Assembly: GCA_946183415.1 (NCBI GenBank)
Contig: CAMHAM010000006.1
Coordinates: forward strand, 1-64,000
Direction of reading: 5' to 3'
DNA: 64,000 nt
DNA from: an uncultured Prevotella sp.
GTDB lineage: Bacteria > Bacteroidota > Bacteroidia > Bacteroidales > Bacteroidaceae
Shown in pieces: positions 7,858 to 16,946 of this stretch. Each line of letters opens with the position of its first letter. Positions within the stretch are counted from its first letter, which is position 1. The position numbers and the translations under genes are program-made. Below the pieces are notes generated by a model that saw nothing but the letters and a program-made list of their open reading frames with translations, was not told the DNA's origin and made no database searches.

Positions 7858-8769
7858 TTATCGTCCTAAGCCTCTGGATAGACCTATATTCGGGTTCCTG
7901 ACTATGCCTTCCAGTTCCTTGTCGAGTTTCTCCAGCTGCGCCTTGTCAAGGGCATGGATGCAGTCGATGGCCACCTTCTGAGCCACAAGATGACGGTGAC
8001 TGAGTGGATCTGCTACCTTCAGAACGTCTGCAACGTTCTTTGTGGTAACCTCTTCTGGTTTCATCAGCCAGTTCTGGCAGACGAAGTCCTCGACGACACG
8101 GCTGATATCCTCTGCCGTGCGACTTTCTGCAGGCTTTGCCGCGATTTCGCTTACCCAAGGTGCTTTCTGCAGGTTTTCCGTCAAGTCATCCAGCTCAAAG
8201 CTGATGTCATCGGGATTGATCTTCTCAGCTCCCATGGCATCACAAAGAGCATTGAACTTGTCACGGAGCCAGGGAAAGCCTGTCCCGGACTTTATATACT
8301 TGACAGCCCAGTCGGCAGTCTCTTTCCTCAGTTTGTCGATGTCATTACTTTCCATAAAGTTCAGTTTTAAGGGTTTTGTCTTATCTTCCTTCGGCTTCTC
8401 AGTCAGTATAATCCTGACAGGGAGACCGTAACGCTTTGCCGTTTCGATCATGTTCTTGGTGCCAGAGGAATGACCGTTCCAGAATGCAATGAGTGCATCG
8501 GCATTCTTTGCCATCTCTCCGTTACGGATAGGGCCTGCCGATCGTCCGTGGGTGTCCCAGTCTGCGGGGAACTGACGGAGCCTATAACCCTTTTCCCTGG
8601 CATACCGCTCGCCGAGCCTGTCTGCACCTCTGGCCGTGCCGCTGATGACAACAACATTATGGGTGCGCTGCTTCTCACTCAGGATGGCATCGCACTTCGC
8701 CCGTAACAGGTCATAGTCCTGGAAACTGACCGATCCGGCAATGATGACACGGTATTCTGGAACTTTCAT
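7858..8769 (-). CDS. SLOG/YspA-type nucleotide-binding protein (DUF2493) with C-terminal extension
   Basis: A 303-aa protein. Its N-terminal half shows the YspA/cpYpsA-related SLOG pattern: YRVIIAGSVSF, then VVISGTARGADRLGERYA, FPADWDTHG, GPIRNGEMAKNADALIAFW and SGTKNMIETAKRYGLPV. This Rossmann-like fold binds nucleotide or nucleotide-derived ligands, often in conflict systems. The last about 165 residues are helical and unassigned. It is first in the operon leading to the TraJ-like gene; its link to transfer is unclear. Confidence 0.75.
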   Translation of the reverse strand: MKVPEYRVIIAGSVSFQDYDLLRAKCDAILSEKQRTHNVVVISGTARGADRLGERYAREKGYRLRQFPADWDTHGRSAGPIRNGEMAKNADALIAFWNGHSSGTKNMIETAKRYGLPVRIILTEKPKEDKTKPLKLNFMESNDIDKLRKETADWAVKYIKSGTGFPWLRDKFNALCDAMGAEKINPDDISFELDDLTENLQKAPWVSEIAAKPAESRTAEDISRVVEDFVCQNWLMKPEEVTTKNVADVLKVADPLSHRHLVAQKVAIDCIHALDKAQLEKLDKELEGIVRNPNIGLSRGLGR

Positions 8770-8812
8770 TGATTATCTCATTTGTTGTGCGCTTCATTTA
8801 TCACGCACGATG

Positions 8813-8820
8813 CAAAGGTA
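8813..8820 (-). promoter_or_regulatory. -7 element of the 8769-3957 operon
   Basis: TACCTTTG on the minus strand, 43 bp upstream of the start codon, followed by GC as in many Bacteroidetes promoters. A good -33 TTG is not obvious. Confidence 0.5.
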
Positions 8821-9300
8821 GGTTATATACGACTTATATTACCTTCCGGAAAACATAAAGTCATATTTTAACATAAACAAGACGAATTTTCAAGTTAAAA
8901 AGTGACGGAGAAAAGACCATCAATGATGATATGGTCATATTGTGGCCTTCTCCCGCCACCTTTTGCCGCCTTTACCTGTCAACGGCTGACATTTCAGGGT
9001 GTCTAACACCGATCGTTTCCAGCAGGCTTGCCAACCGCTTCCTGTCAATGGCTGACATTTCAGGGTGTCTAACACCACAAACAGGCTAACCTGTTGACTG
9101 TCAGAAGTCAGCCACGGTCTGCGTACTCAGAAAATTGCTTCCGCTCTCCCGCCACACGACATCTGATGCCTTGCGGCAACCGTCCATGATGGTTGACTGA
9201 TGCGTCTGCATTCTCATTCCGCTTTCCAATTTGTCGGACCAGCCTCCCGATGGCGATAGCTTAACGTCCGCATGGGCCTGACAATGCCCTATATGTTGAG
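8821..9300. other. structured noncoding region downstream of the nuclease-helicase operon
   Basis: About 480 bp without a plausible gene. It contains a nested hairpin: GGAGAA (8907-8912) pairs with TTCTCC (8948-8953) around GACCAT (8915-8920) and ATGGTC (8931-8936). To its right are the two 36-nt repeats (8975-9076), then AACAGG/CCTGTT around CTAA, and GGGC/GCCC just after the 744-aa gene. The string CTCCCGCCAC occurs twice (near 8950 and 9147). In TnpB systems the guide RNA is made from the 3' flank of the gene on the same strand; here the nuclease gene runs directly into the helicase gene, so this downstream region is the nearest place for such an RNA. It could instead be a transfer origin. 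Confidence 0.4.
8975..9076. repeat. 36-nt direct repeat pair with a 30-nt spacer (CRISPR-like unit)
   Basis: Copies at 8975-9010 and 9041-9076 agree at 35 of 36 positions; the one difference (C/T at position 9) falls in a loop. The spacer is 9011-9040, 30 nt. Each repeat can fold into two stems: TGTCA/TGACA around a 5-nt loop and GGTGT/ACACC around CTA. A 66-bp period with 36-nt units is typical of CRISPR arrays, but two copies cannot establish one. A weakly similar segment starts near 9090, out of register. No copy exists elsewhere that I could find in the window. Alternatives are iterons, a transfer origin or a local duplication. Confidence 0.5.
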
Positions 9301-11535
9301 TTACAAAATTCCGTTCATAACCTCTCTGAGGTACTTGGCGGGGAAAGGCAGTACCGTATAGGTCTTTGTCCTGACAAACCCTACCTGCATCAATTCCAGT
9401 AGTTTCGTAATTACCACTTCTGAAGGCTTCTCTCCGTCTGCTCTCAGGATCTGCCGGACTACCGGGGATGTCGTGATTGACTGGTTCGGCGTATCATACT
9501 GGCCTACCATATAGCAGACTACGGGGGAAGGGGGATTTTCCTGTCCCTCCTCCTCGTCATATTCCAAGGAATCCCATAAATGGATATGCTGGTACACATC
9601 GGTGCCGAGTCTCTGACTGTCCTCCTTGCGCCGCCCGACCTTCAAGACCACATCTGTAGCATTGGCTATGGCCTCCTTTGCCTTGGTGCATATGGTCACT
9701 CTGTCCTTATCATCCTTCTTTGATCTGTATAACAGCGGAAGGAGCTCGCTTTTGAGAATCCTATCCCTGCCTATTAGGACAGAGCACAGATTATAGTACA
9801 CCTCTACATTCCCTGGGTTCTGGTCATACTGAAGACACTCAATAGCTGTCAAAACGGCATCGGCATCAAGATAGACATCCTTCTTCTCATCCATGAAGCT
9901 TTTTTCCATTACCTCAATATTACTCATGCCACGTATATTCGTGCGCCTAATAATATAGGCTTGATCCGTATTGTCACCTTCAAAAAAGACCAGCTCGACC
10001 ATCCTGTCGAAATATTTTCCATCATTGGCAGTGTTCTCCCTGAAGAAACACATGATGATGTCATGCTGGCGTGAATTATCCCATTCCGGGAATTTTACGT
10101 TAGCCATCCTGAAACTCTCGGTACAGAATGTGCCGTCCGGCTGTATGGTCATGCCTGCGAAAAGTACAGGCCTGATACCCTTTTTCCTTTCCTGCTCTGT
10201 GCCGCAAGGCTTGGCAGAAAAGAAAGTCATGGGCTTGTCAAAACCGTAAGATCTCCAGTCTACTAGCCTGATCTTGCCTTCATGGACATCTGCTTTTATT
10301 ACCAGTTCCTTCATGACGGTATTTACTTTCTCCTTGAAGGACTTTATATATTCCCCTTTTGCATTCCTGGAAGACACGGGTGCAGTTATGTGCTGGCACA
10401 CTATATTGTCTGCCGGCAAATAGGGATCCTTCAAGTCCTTGTGGATATCATAGAATTTCTCATCTCTAACAATCTCTATGTTCATTCTGTATAAGTCCTT
10501 CTCTCCGGTCTTGAAGGGAATGCCCAACCTGTCGCATTCGGAGGAGATGTATTCACGGTAAGCGCAAACACTTTCCTCTATCCATGAAGACACATTAGTC
10601 TTTGGTTTGTCTTCGGAAAGATTTTCTTCCTGTCTGAACACATTGTCGACAAGGCAGATGCCGTTTTCTTTCAGAATGTCCGAAACAGACTCTTTTCCAA
10701 GGGGTAGGAGGCTAGTACTAGCCTCTTTGGCCATCAACCTCGTAAACCAGATGTTAAAGTAAGGAGAAAGCCGTGATTTTATTACTCTGAAAAATCTGGC
10801 TGTGCATGCCATCCTGGACTTTTCCCAATATGCTAATGTGGTTCCATCGTAGGCACGACTGCCATGAGTGCCGTCTATTCCCTGACGGTAATAAACTGAT
10901 TCCTCAGGATCCCCTTTCAGAGCCTTTCGTACAGACAGGCTAGTACGGTCGAGGACAACCCTCTCTACAGGTTTCCCTCCTTCCGGTTTCTCCTTTACGA
11001 AAGTCACAAGCGCCGGGAACATAACCATATCCCTTTCCAGTGTCAGGTCTATGAGTTCTATTTTCTTTGAGACATCCTCATTCCAACTGCTGTTGAAATA
11101 GTAACACCGTCCGGTAATGTTCTTATACTCATCTTCGGGAAAAGCACTGTTGAGTGTCGAGTTTATCAGTAGCTGAACAAGTGCCCTCAGCCGGTAGCCG
11201 AACATTTTCCTCATGTCATCCAGTGACCTGAAGGATCTCGTCTTTATGTGTCTGACGAAACACTTTCCCTTTGTATCTTTAATACCCTTGTTCAATAAAT
11301 ACTGAAGGGCGGACTCATCCGTTTGCCCTTTCCTCGTCATCACAAAACATTGACGGCCGGAATAATATACTGTTGACAAAATATGTACCGAAGCATCCTC
11401 TGTGTTGAGGATATTCCTGTCGCTATGAGTGTCAAGTCTGACCTGATAAACGTCAAAATCAGCGTCTATCTTACCAAAGTCCCAGTCCTCTACTTTGACC
11501 TGGTTCAATTGTATTTCTGTATTCCTTGTATTCAT
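9301..11535 (-). CDS. 744-aa protein of the TnpB-like/helicase operon, possible PIWI-like C-terminus
   Basis: Unknown family. The start ATG overlaps the helicase stop by one base (TAATG), implying coupled translation. No signal peptide or membrane segment. The last about 170 residues contain, in order, LIGRDRILKSELLPLL (587-602), a DVVLKVGRR strand, YMVGQYDTPNQSITTSP (675-691) and TYTVLPFPAKYLREVMNGIL at the extreme C-terminus. The order and the terminal 'LP-P--Y' block recall the end of PIWI/Argonaute domains, but a complete DEDX tetrad is not evident. This is inference from pattern and could be coincidental. It is the last gene of the operon and would be the third component of a nuclease-helicase complex. 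Confidence 0.55.
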   Translation of the reverse strand: MNTRNTEIQLNQVKVEDWDFGKIDADFDVYQVRLDTHSDRNILNTEDASVHILSTVYYSGRQCFVMTRKGQTDESALQYLLNKGIKDTKGKCFVRHIKTRSFRSLDDMRKMFGYRLRALVQLLINSTLNSAFPEDEYKNITGRCYYFNSSWNEDVSKKIELIDLTLERDMVMFPALVTFVKEKPEGGKPVERVVLDRTSLSVRKALKGDPEESVYYRQGIDGTHGSRAYDGTTLAYWEKSRMACTARFFRVIKSRLSPYFNIWFTRLMAKEASTSLLPLGKESVSDILKENGICLVDNVFRQEENLSEDKPKTNVSSWIEESVCAYREYISSECDRLGIPFKTGEKDLYRMNIEIVRDEKFYDIHKDLKDPYLPADNIVCQHITAPVSSRNAKGEYIKSFKEKVNTVMKELVIKADVHEGKIRLVDWRSYGFDKPMTFFSAKPCGTEQERKKGIRPVLFAGMTIQPDGTFCTESFRMANVKFPEWDNSRQHDIIMCFFRENTANDGKYFDRMVELVFFEGDNTDQAYIIRRTNIRGMSNIEVMEKSFMDEKKDVYLDADAVLTAIECLQYDQNPGNVEVYYNLCSVLIGRDRILKSELLPLLYRSKKDDKDRVTICTKAKEAIANATDVVLKVGRRKEDSQRLGTDVYQHIHLWDSLEYDEEEGQENPPSPVVCYMVGQYDTPNQSITTSPVVRQILRADGEKPSEVVITKLLELMQVGFVRTKTYTVLPFPAKYLREVMNGIL

Positions 11536-14500
11536 TATGCCAGCATTATCCTTTTTATTTCACTGTTAGCCTTTCCGCTGTCATCGATCATCCATGGGAT
11601 GACGATCAGCTTTCCGTCATAGAACACCATAGACCTCTCCTTGACATCCTTGCCGCCGCGCTTCAGGATGTTCATGACGTACATCCTGCTGCCGCCAATC
11701 CCCTCAAGTTTGGAAAGGATCCTCTGATGTTCTTCCTTGGCATCCTTCATAGTGGTCACATTGTAGTGCTTGAAGTCGATATATTCGCCGGGTCGCTCCT
11801 CTATCTCGAAGTCTGCTTTCTCGAACTTCTCGGGATCGGTAATCTTCTTTGCATGCAATCCCGTCTCACAGTTCAGGATAATAGAACCGGCCACTTCGCC
11901 CAAGGCACCTTTGTATATCTCCGTATAGAGGAATGGTGACATGATATAGGCATTAGGCTCGAAATGGTCTGCATAGCCAAGACTGAGCCACTTCTCATGC
12001 AGGCCCGGATATTTGAATATCCTGGCCAGCCCTGCATTCTCCTCGCTCATCATCATAACCTCCCTGTTATATGGCTTGTGTTTCCTGTCGGCTTTCCTGA
12101 AGCTTTCTTCATCCCTGAACCATACTCTCTGGTAATTGTAGTAACTGTTGTTTACGGAGAACAGATAACTATTGATAGGCTGACCGCCTTTACTGATGTA
12201 ATGACTGTTTATGAAAGAGTGGCGGTTATGATCATCCTCCGTAGCCGTCGGATAGCGCAGAACCATGTCGCGCATTTCCTCCCACCATTCCATGACCGGC
12301 ATGTCCCAGAAACCAACGCGCTGGGCTGCAAAGCGCCGCCCGTTGACCTGGTTGGCTGTAAGGTCGGAGATTTCGGCGGCCTTATTCAGGATTCGCATCT
12401 CGTCCTCCTCCAGATAGTATGTCCCCGCTTCGTCGAATGCACCGGTAATTGCCTTCATCTCCGGTGACATGAAACGACGGTCAAGGGTCTCCCTGTCGAG
12501 GTTATAGAACACGGAACTGTCAATATAGATATTTATCTCCCTGCATCGCTGGTTGGAACGGCCAATGCGGCCTACCGCCTGAATGACATGCCTGGTTCTC
12601 TCAGACCTGATGCTCTGGCACTCCCGGAGATCGTTCTTGCTCTGATAGCTTTCTCCGAGATGATTGAAGGCTTTCTTGATGACAGAATACTTGGTCTCAG
12701 GCATAATCTCTCCGTTTGCACTGAGTTCCTCTGCCTGGAAGATGCTCATTATGACATCCTTTTCCTCAATCCTTTCGGAACCGAAATTGGTTACCAGATT
12801 CGTAATGTCGCCGAGATAGATGCCGTCGATATCCTTTTCCAGATAAGCCGTCTCATCAGCTCTTCCTCTTGGTACTAGCCTTTCAAGGACATTCAGGTAC
12901 TTCCGTGGCGCAGGGTATTGCAAATTCTGCCCGACACCTACAGAGGCATAAGCGGAGATGATGATCAGCCGCTCAGGATCCTTCGGATTGCCCAAGGCAT
13001 CTTTATCGCTCAGGCGATATCTTATCCTGCTCATGTCAGCATCAAAACACTTGCTGTACACATAATCTACGCCAATCGCGTCAGCACCCTGCAGCCCAAG
13101 TTCATAGTTGACGGCCTTCACTAGCCTATCTATAACCCATTTGTCGAAGGTGTGAAGTCCTGTAGGGCTATCCCCCAGGCTAGTACCGTCAGCCATCTTG
13201 CTGCCGAGGTAAAGGAGCGACTGCATATGCTGCCTCTTGCCGAAATCATACATAACCTTGAACAGATTATAGTATTTCAGGGTACAGTAGTTCCTGGCAT
13301 CTTCCTTCACATGAAGGAGGGATGACTTTATCCTGTCCTCAATCTTGATGGCTGTCCTCTCACTGTATTCCGCGAGGGCAGGGCAAGGACCTCCTTCCGG
13401 CTTTCTGTATAGGTTCTCATCATTCGCTGCTACCTTGTCATTAACCATAACATGGGTATTCACAGCCACTTTCCCTGTGCGGTATGGCTCGTACCTCTTT
13501 TCAAGGAAAGCCGTGACTTCTTCCTGCAGTTCCGGGTAGGTATCGACGACATCATGATAGTCATCGAGGTTTTCCTTCAACCAGCGGAGGTTATAGTTTC
13601 CCGTAACGGAAGGAATGGAGGCCGTTGCCGACATTCCCATCACAAGGGCGTTTTTACAAATCTTGGCCATAATGCTTTCAGCCGTGGATGAAACGTTGAC
13701 CATATAGACAATGGTGTTGTCATCATGGTGTATGGCATCATCCATGCTGTAATAGGCGAATCCATTGATGTAATAGCTGTACTTCTGCCTGATTTCGTCT
13801 TCATCTCCACTGTTCTTCAGCGTCGAGGAGTCTGCCATCGTCAGAAGCAGCTTCGTCTGCGGATTAGGAACCATCTCGTCACGGCTGATACCGTACTTAT
13901 AGAGATATGTACGGAAAGCATCCTCAAAGGTTATTTCCTCTTCGTCACTATCCATGGAGCCTCTTGAACTATTGTTCACATACGCTGTGGATATCCGCAT
14001 GACGTATCGGGAGAAATATTTCAGGAAGCCAGTAACCCAGTTGATGACGCTTTCAAGATAGAAGTCATTAGGAAGGCGTTCCTCGCTGCTGCAGAGAATG
14101 ATATCCACACTACCGCCTGAAGTCTCGCGGGCCATAACCTGTACATTCCTGGTCGCACGGCCAATGGTGCTTGTAGTACTGTCCCTGAATATAAAGGCAT
14201 GGCTATCATCACGGAGTTCACCGGAAGTCTTGAAACTCCTGTCAAGCAGATACGAGAGCCGACGGGATTCGGCCCTCTTTAATACCTGCTCCATGCTGAA
14301 ATGTTTGTCCTCAAGGTTTAGCTGTCTGTCAATCTCCGCGAAGTACTCTGCAGACCAGGGATTCTTGACTCCGGAGTATATGTTTGCGAACAGCTGCAAG
14401 AAATCGACTCGGTTCTCTGCCTGCTCTTCTGCCAGACTATCCTTGATGGTCATCTTCGTACTGTCAAACTCATCAATGAACACTATTTTCTTTTCAAGGA

Positions 14501-15239
14501 ACTTCTTACTCAGGAAGGCATATGAAGGCTTTTCATATACTCTTCCATCGAGGAGCTTCTTGAATGACATCAGCAGGATCTTCCTTCTCTTTATCAAAAG
14601 ATCGGGAAACAATTCAAAAATCCATGTATAATCTTCCGTGTCGGCTATTTCTGTGAGGGTCATACGTTTTTTCTTCGGCAATTCCATCTTGGCTTTGTAG
14701 GCTAGTATGATTGCCTTGCGAAGCCCGAAGTAGAACTTATTGGCACGCTTCACGATGTCAGCATAGAGATCTGCGTCCTTCTCTATGATCTCTGAACTGG
14801 CCAACTGGGCAGCTTTCTTTCCGAGCTTGTCAAACACGTCAAGGTCACGGATGTAGTCCGGAACCCTGTCATCGGCACCACTTAGCAGGCGGATGTTCCC
14901 CTTGATGATCTCCGTCATGGAGTCAAGGTAAAGCACCTCCTCATTATACTTGTCAAGGCGGTCAAGACTCTCGTATGCCTTTTCAAGACCGCGGAGGACT
15001 TCTCTGCCGTCCTGTTGATCTTTCTGACGGCCGTTCTGAAGGTTCTTTTTCAGTGGTGTCACAACAATAATCTGACGGAACTTAGACTTATCACGACCTT
15101 TTGCCAAACTCCAGTCCTCGGCATACTTGGCAATACACTCGAAAGTCGAATAGGTCTTTCCTATCGACGTTGGAAGTTCGATGATACCCAGTCCATTATC
15201 ATGGGTATCGATAAAATCACGGAACACTTTTGATATCAT
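11535..15239 (-). CDS. SF2 DNA/RNA helicase, 1234 aa
   Basis: Superfamily 2 motifs are complete: Walker A PTSIGKTY (residues 23-30), Walker B/DExD VFIDEFD (253-259), motif III GMSATAS (535-541), motif V ISAYASVGVGQN (761-772) and motif VI QAVGRIGRSNQR (887-898). The first RecA domain carries a long insertion between motifs II and III, and about 330 residues follow motif VI. The P-loop lies only 20 residues from the N-terminus, so there is no N-terminal nuclease domain. ATG overlaps the TnpB-like stop (ATGA). The layout recalls Cas3- or DinG-like helicases without an HD domain or visible Fe-S cysteine cluster. Confidence 0.8.
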   Translation of the reverse strand: MISKVFRDFIDTHDNGLGIIELPTSIGKTYSTFECIAKYAEDWSLAKGRDKSKFRQIIVVTPLKKNLQNGRQKDQQDGREVLRGLEKAYESLDRLDKYNEEVLYLDSMTEIIKGNIRLLSGADDRVPDYIRDLDVFDKLGKKAAQLASSEIIEKDADLYADIVKRANKFYFGLRKAIILAYKAKMELPKKKRMTLTEIADTEDYTWIFELFPDLLIKRRKILLMSFKKLLDGRVYEKPSYAFLSKKFLEKKIVFIDEFDSTKMTIKDSLAEEQAENRVDFLQLFANIYSGVKNPWSAEYFAEIDRQLNLEDKHFSMEQVLKRAESRRLSYLLDRSFKTSGELRDDSHAFIFRDSTTSTIGRATRNVQVMARETSGGSVDIILCSSEERLPNDFYLESVINWVTGFLKYFSRYVMRISTAYVNNSSRGSMDSDEEEITFEDAFRTYLYKYGISRDEMVPNPQTKLLLTMADSSTLKNSGDEDEIRQKYSYYINGFAYYSMDDAIHHDDNTIVYMVNVSSTAESIMAKICKNALVMGMSATASIPSVTGNYNLRWLKENLDDYHDVVDTYPELQEEVTAFLEKRYEPYRTGKVAVNTHVMVNDKVAANDENLYRKPEGGPCPALAEYSERTAIKIEDRIKSSLLHVKEDARNYCTLKYYNLFKVMYDFGKRQHMQSLLYLGSKMADGTSLGDSPTGLHTFDKWVIDRLVKAVNYELGLQGADAIGVDYVYSKCFDADMSRIRYRLSDKDALGNPKDPERLIIISAYASVGVGQNLQYPAPRKYLNVLERLVPRGRADETAYLEKDIDGIYLGDITNLVTNFGSERIEEKDVIMSIFQAEELSANGEIMPETKYSVIKKAFNHLGESYQSKNDLRECQSIRSERTRHVIQAVGRIGRSNQRCREINIYIDSSVFYNLDRETLDRRFMSPEMKAITGAFDEAGTYYLEEDEMRILNKAAEISDLTANQVNGRRFAAQRVGFWDMPVMEWWEEMRDMVLRYPTATEDDHNRHSFINSHYISKGGQPINSYLFSVNNSYYNYQRVWFRDEESFRKADRKHKPYNREVMMMSEENAGLARIFKYPGLHEKWLSLGYADHFEPNAYIMSPFLYTEIYKGALGEVAGSIILNCETGLHAKKITDPEKFEKADFEIEERPGEYIDFKHYNVTTMKDAKEEHQRILSKLEGIGGSRMYVMNILKRGGKDVKERSMVFYDGKLIVIPWMIDDSGKANSEIKRIMLA

Positions 15240-16924
15240 ATATAGAGTTTGTAAGGTTTTACATATTCATTCTGGGGTGCAAACAGCTTTCTGGCACCAA
15301 TCGTGGATTGGTCGTCCTTCTTTATCCCAAGCCTGTATCTGGCCATTTCCTCATTCTCCAGCTCACAGAACCTGTCGTAATGCTGACGCATGGCCTCCAT
15401 GTCATATTGCTTTGTCTCTTCTGTGCCAGATTTCAGATGCCGGAGGTTGAAGGCTGCAAGCAGGTCTCTCTGGTGGGTGTCACCGTTGGATAGCGTTATG
15501 ACGCGTTCGTAACCATGATCCGTAAAACTGCCGTCAGTAAAGTCAAACTGGCTAGCAGCATTATGAGTATTTACTATTTTCATATTGCCACCCAGGGATT
15601 TGACTTTGTTTTCCAGAATGGTGACAAACATCGCAGGAGCATGATTCCCAATAGACTTACCATAACGCTTCTTTGATTTGTACTTGCCCGTCTTCTCATC
15701 TGTCTTGGTCTCTTTTTTTCTTACAGCCCAGCCTTTATAAGGGTTATCCTCAACAATGAAAGTATCTCCCTGTTTCAAGAGGGCATTGGCACGGCTGATG
15801 TGTGATGCCTTGCGGACTGCGGCCTGCCTTCGTTTCAACTCTGCCAGTTCGTTCAGGAGTTCTGAATAACGTTTCATGTCTTTCCTCTTTTTCCACACAA
15901 GACGGACACCTCGCTTTATGGTGCCGTCTTCGTTGAAGTTCTGCGGGTTGTTGGCCCGGCGGCTGCGGTCTATCTTACGCGCAAGCTTGTTTATCTCATT
16001 CTGATAGTTGTCACATCCTGCGGCCAGTTTGTCTATGGAAACGATGTTCTCGCCTGCGACGGCAATCGTAGTCGGGCCGATGTCGATACCGACAGTCCCT
16101 TTGCCAAGCTGACGGCCCTTCTGTGGCTTTTCACCCTCTATAGTCAACTGGAGATAATATTTATACTGTCCTCTCACCAAACGACGCAGGACTTTTACAA
16201 CTTTAATGGATTCCATGCCACCATGTAAGGCGCTCATCTCATATTCGGCATGCTTCAAGTTATAGACTATCGGCAGCGAAATAAATTTGGCATTCTTTCC
16301 GGTCTTTCCGTTAATCTTGATGTCAAGTGTCATGGTATCAAGATGAATGTTCATACCACTGGAATACTTCTTGCCTCTCGTCACCTTTACCCTGGTGGCG
16401 AACGAGTTCAGTTCTCCATATTTCTTAAATGAAACCCTCCTTGTTTCTGGGTCGTTAATCATCCTATCCCAAGCTGCCCATAACTGATTGCCTAACATTC
16501 CTAGAATTAGGGAATTTATGCCAAGATCAATATACGTGGTGTCAGCACCTATATTGCAACTGGCTATTTTTTCAAGGAAACCGGGAATGCCGCGGGAACT
16601 GAAGGTGATATCCAGCGGCTCGCCTGCTTTGTCACATATGCCAGAAATATGAAAAGGATGATTCCCGAAAAAATATTCCTTGATATTCTTGATGGCTTTC
16701 AGGGCCTTGTCATTCCCCTTTTTGGCAAGCATCTTTTCATGTTCCTTTGAGAAACCATACTTGCGGTATTCGTTCATCTGGGTCAGATAGGTGTACTGTC
16801 TGACCAGCTTGCCCTGCGCATAGTTATAGATACGGCGAAGATGCTCATATCTTTTGTCAAGGATATCAGCCTGCCATTTCTCCACCTTTAGCGGGAACTC
16901 TATAACAAATACTTCCTGCGCCAT
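15236..16924 (-). CDS. TnpB/Cas12-like RuvC nuclease without zinc ribbon
   Basis: A 562-aa protein from the ATG at 16924 (MAQEVFVIEF), chosen because a start at 16963 would overlap the preceding gene. RuvC-I is GTVGIDIGPTTIAVAG (Asp281), RuvC-II is GDTFIVEDNPYKGW (Glu392), RuvC-III is QRDLLAAFNL (Asp487), so the catalytic triad is intact. The segment before RuvC-III (NTHNAASQFDFTDG) aligns by position with the TnpB zinc ribbon but has no Cys pairs. TnpB is an RNA-guided DNA nuclease of IS200/IS605 and IS607 elements and the ancestor of Cas12. Here no TnpA or IS ends are present, and the gene is fused by overlap to a helicase gene, suggesting domestication. Confidence 0.8.
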   Translation of the reverse strand: MAQEVFVIEFPLKVEKWQADILDKRYEHLRRIYNYAQGKLVRQYTYLTQMNEYRKYGFSKEHEKMLAKKGNDKALKAIKNIKEYFFGNHPFHISGICDKAGEPLDITFSSRGIPGFLEKIASCNIGADTTYIDLGINSLILGMLGNQLWAAWDRMINDPETRRVSFKKYGELNSFATRVKVTRGKKYSSGMNIHLDTMTLDIKINGKTGKNAKFISLPIVYNLKHAEYEMSALHGGMESIKVVKVLRRLVRGQYKYYLQLTIEGEKPQKGRQLGKGTVGIDIGPTTIAVAGENIVSIDKLAAGCDNYQNEINKLARKIDRSRRANNPQNFNEDGTIKRGVRLVWKKRKDMKRYSELLNELAELKRRQAAVRKASHISRANALLKQGDTFIVEDNPYKGWAVRKKETKTDEKTGKYKSKKRYGKSIGNHAPAMFVTILENKVKSLGGNMKIVNTHNAASQFDFTDGSFTDHGYERVITLSNGDTHQRDLLAAFNLRHLKSGTEETKQYDMEAMRQHYDRFCELENEEMARYRLGIKKDDQSTIGARKLFAPQNEYVKPYKLYI

Positions 16925-16946
16925 ACATTTCCATAATTTTGTCCGA

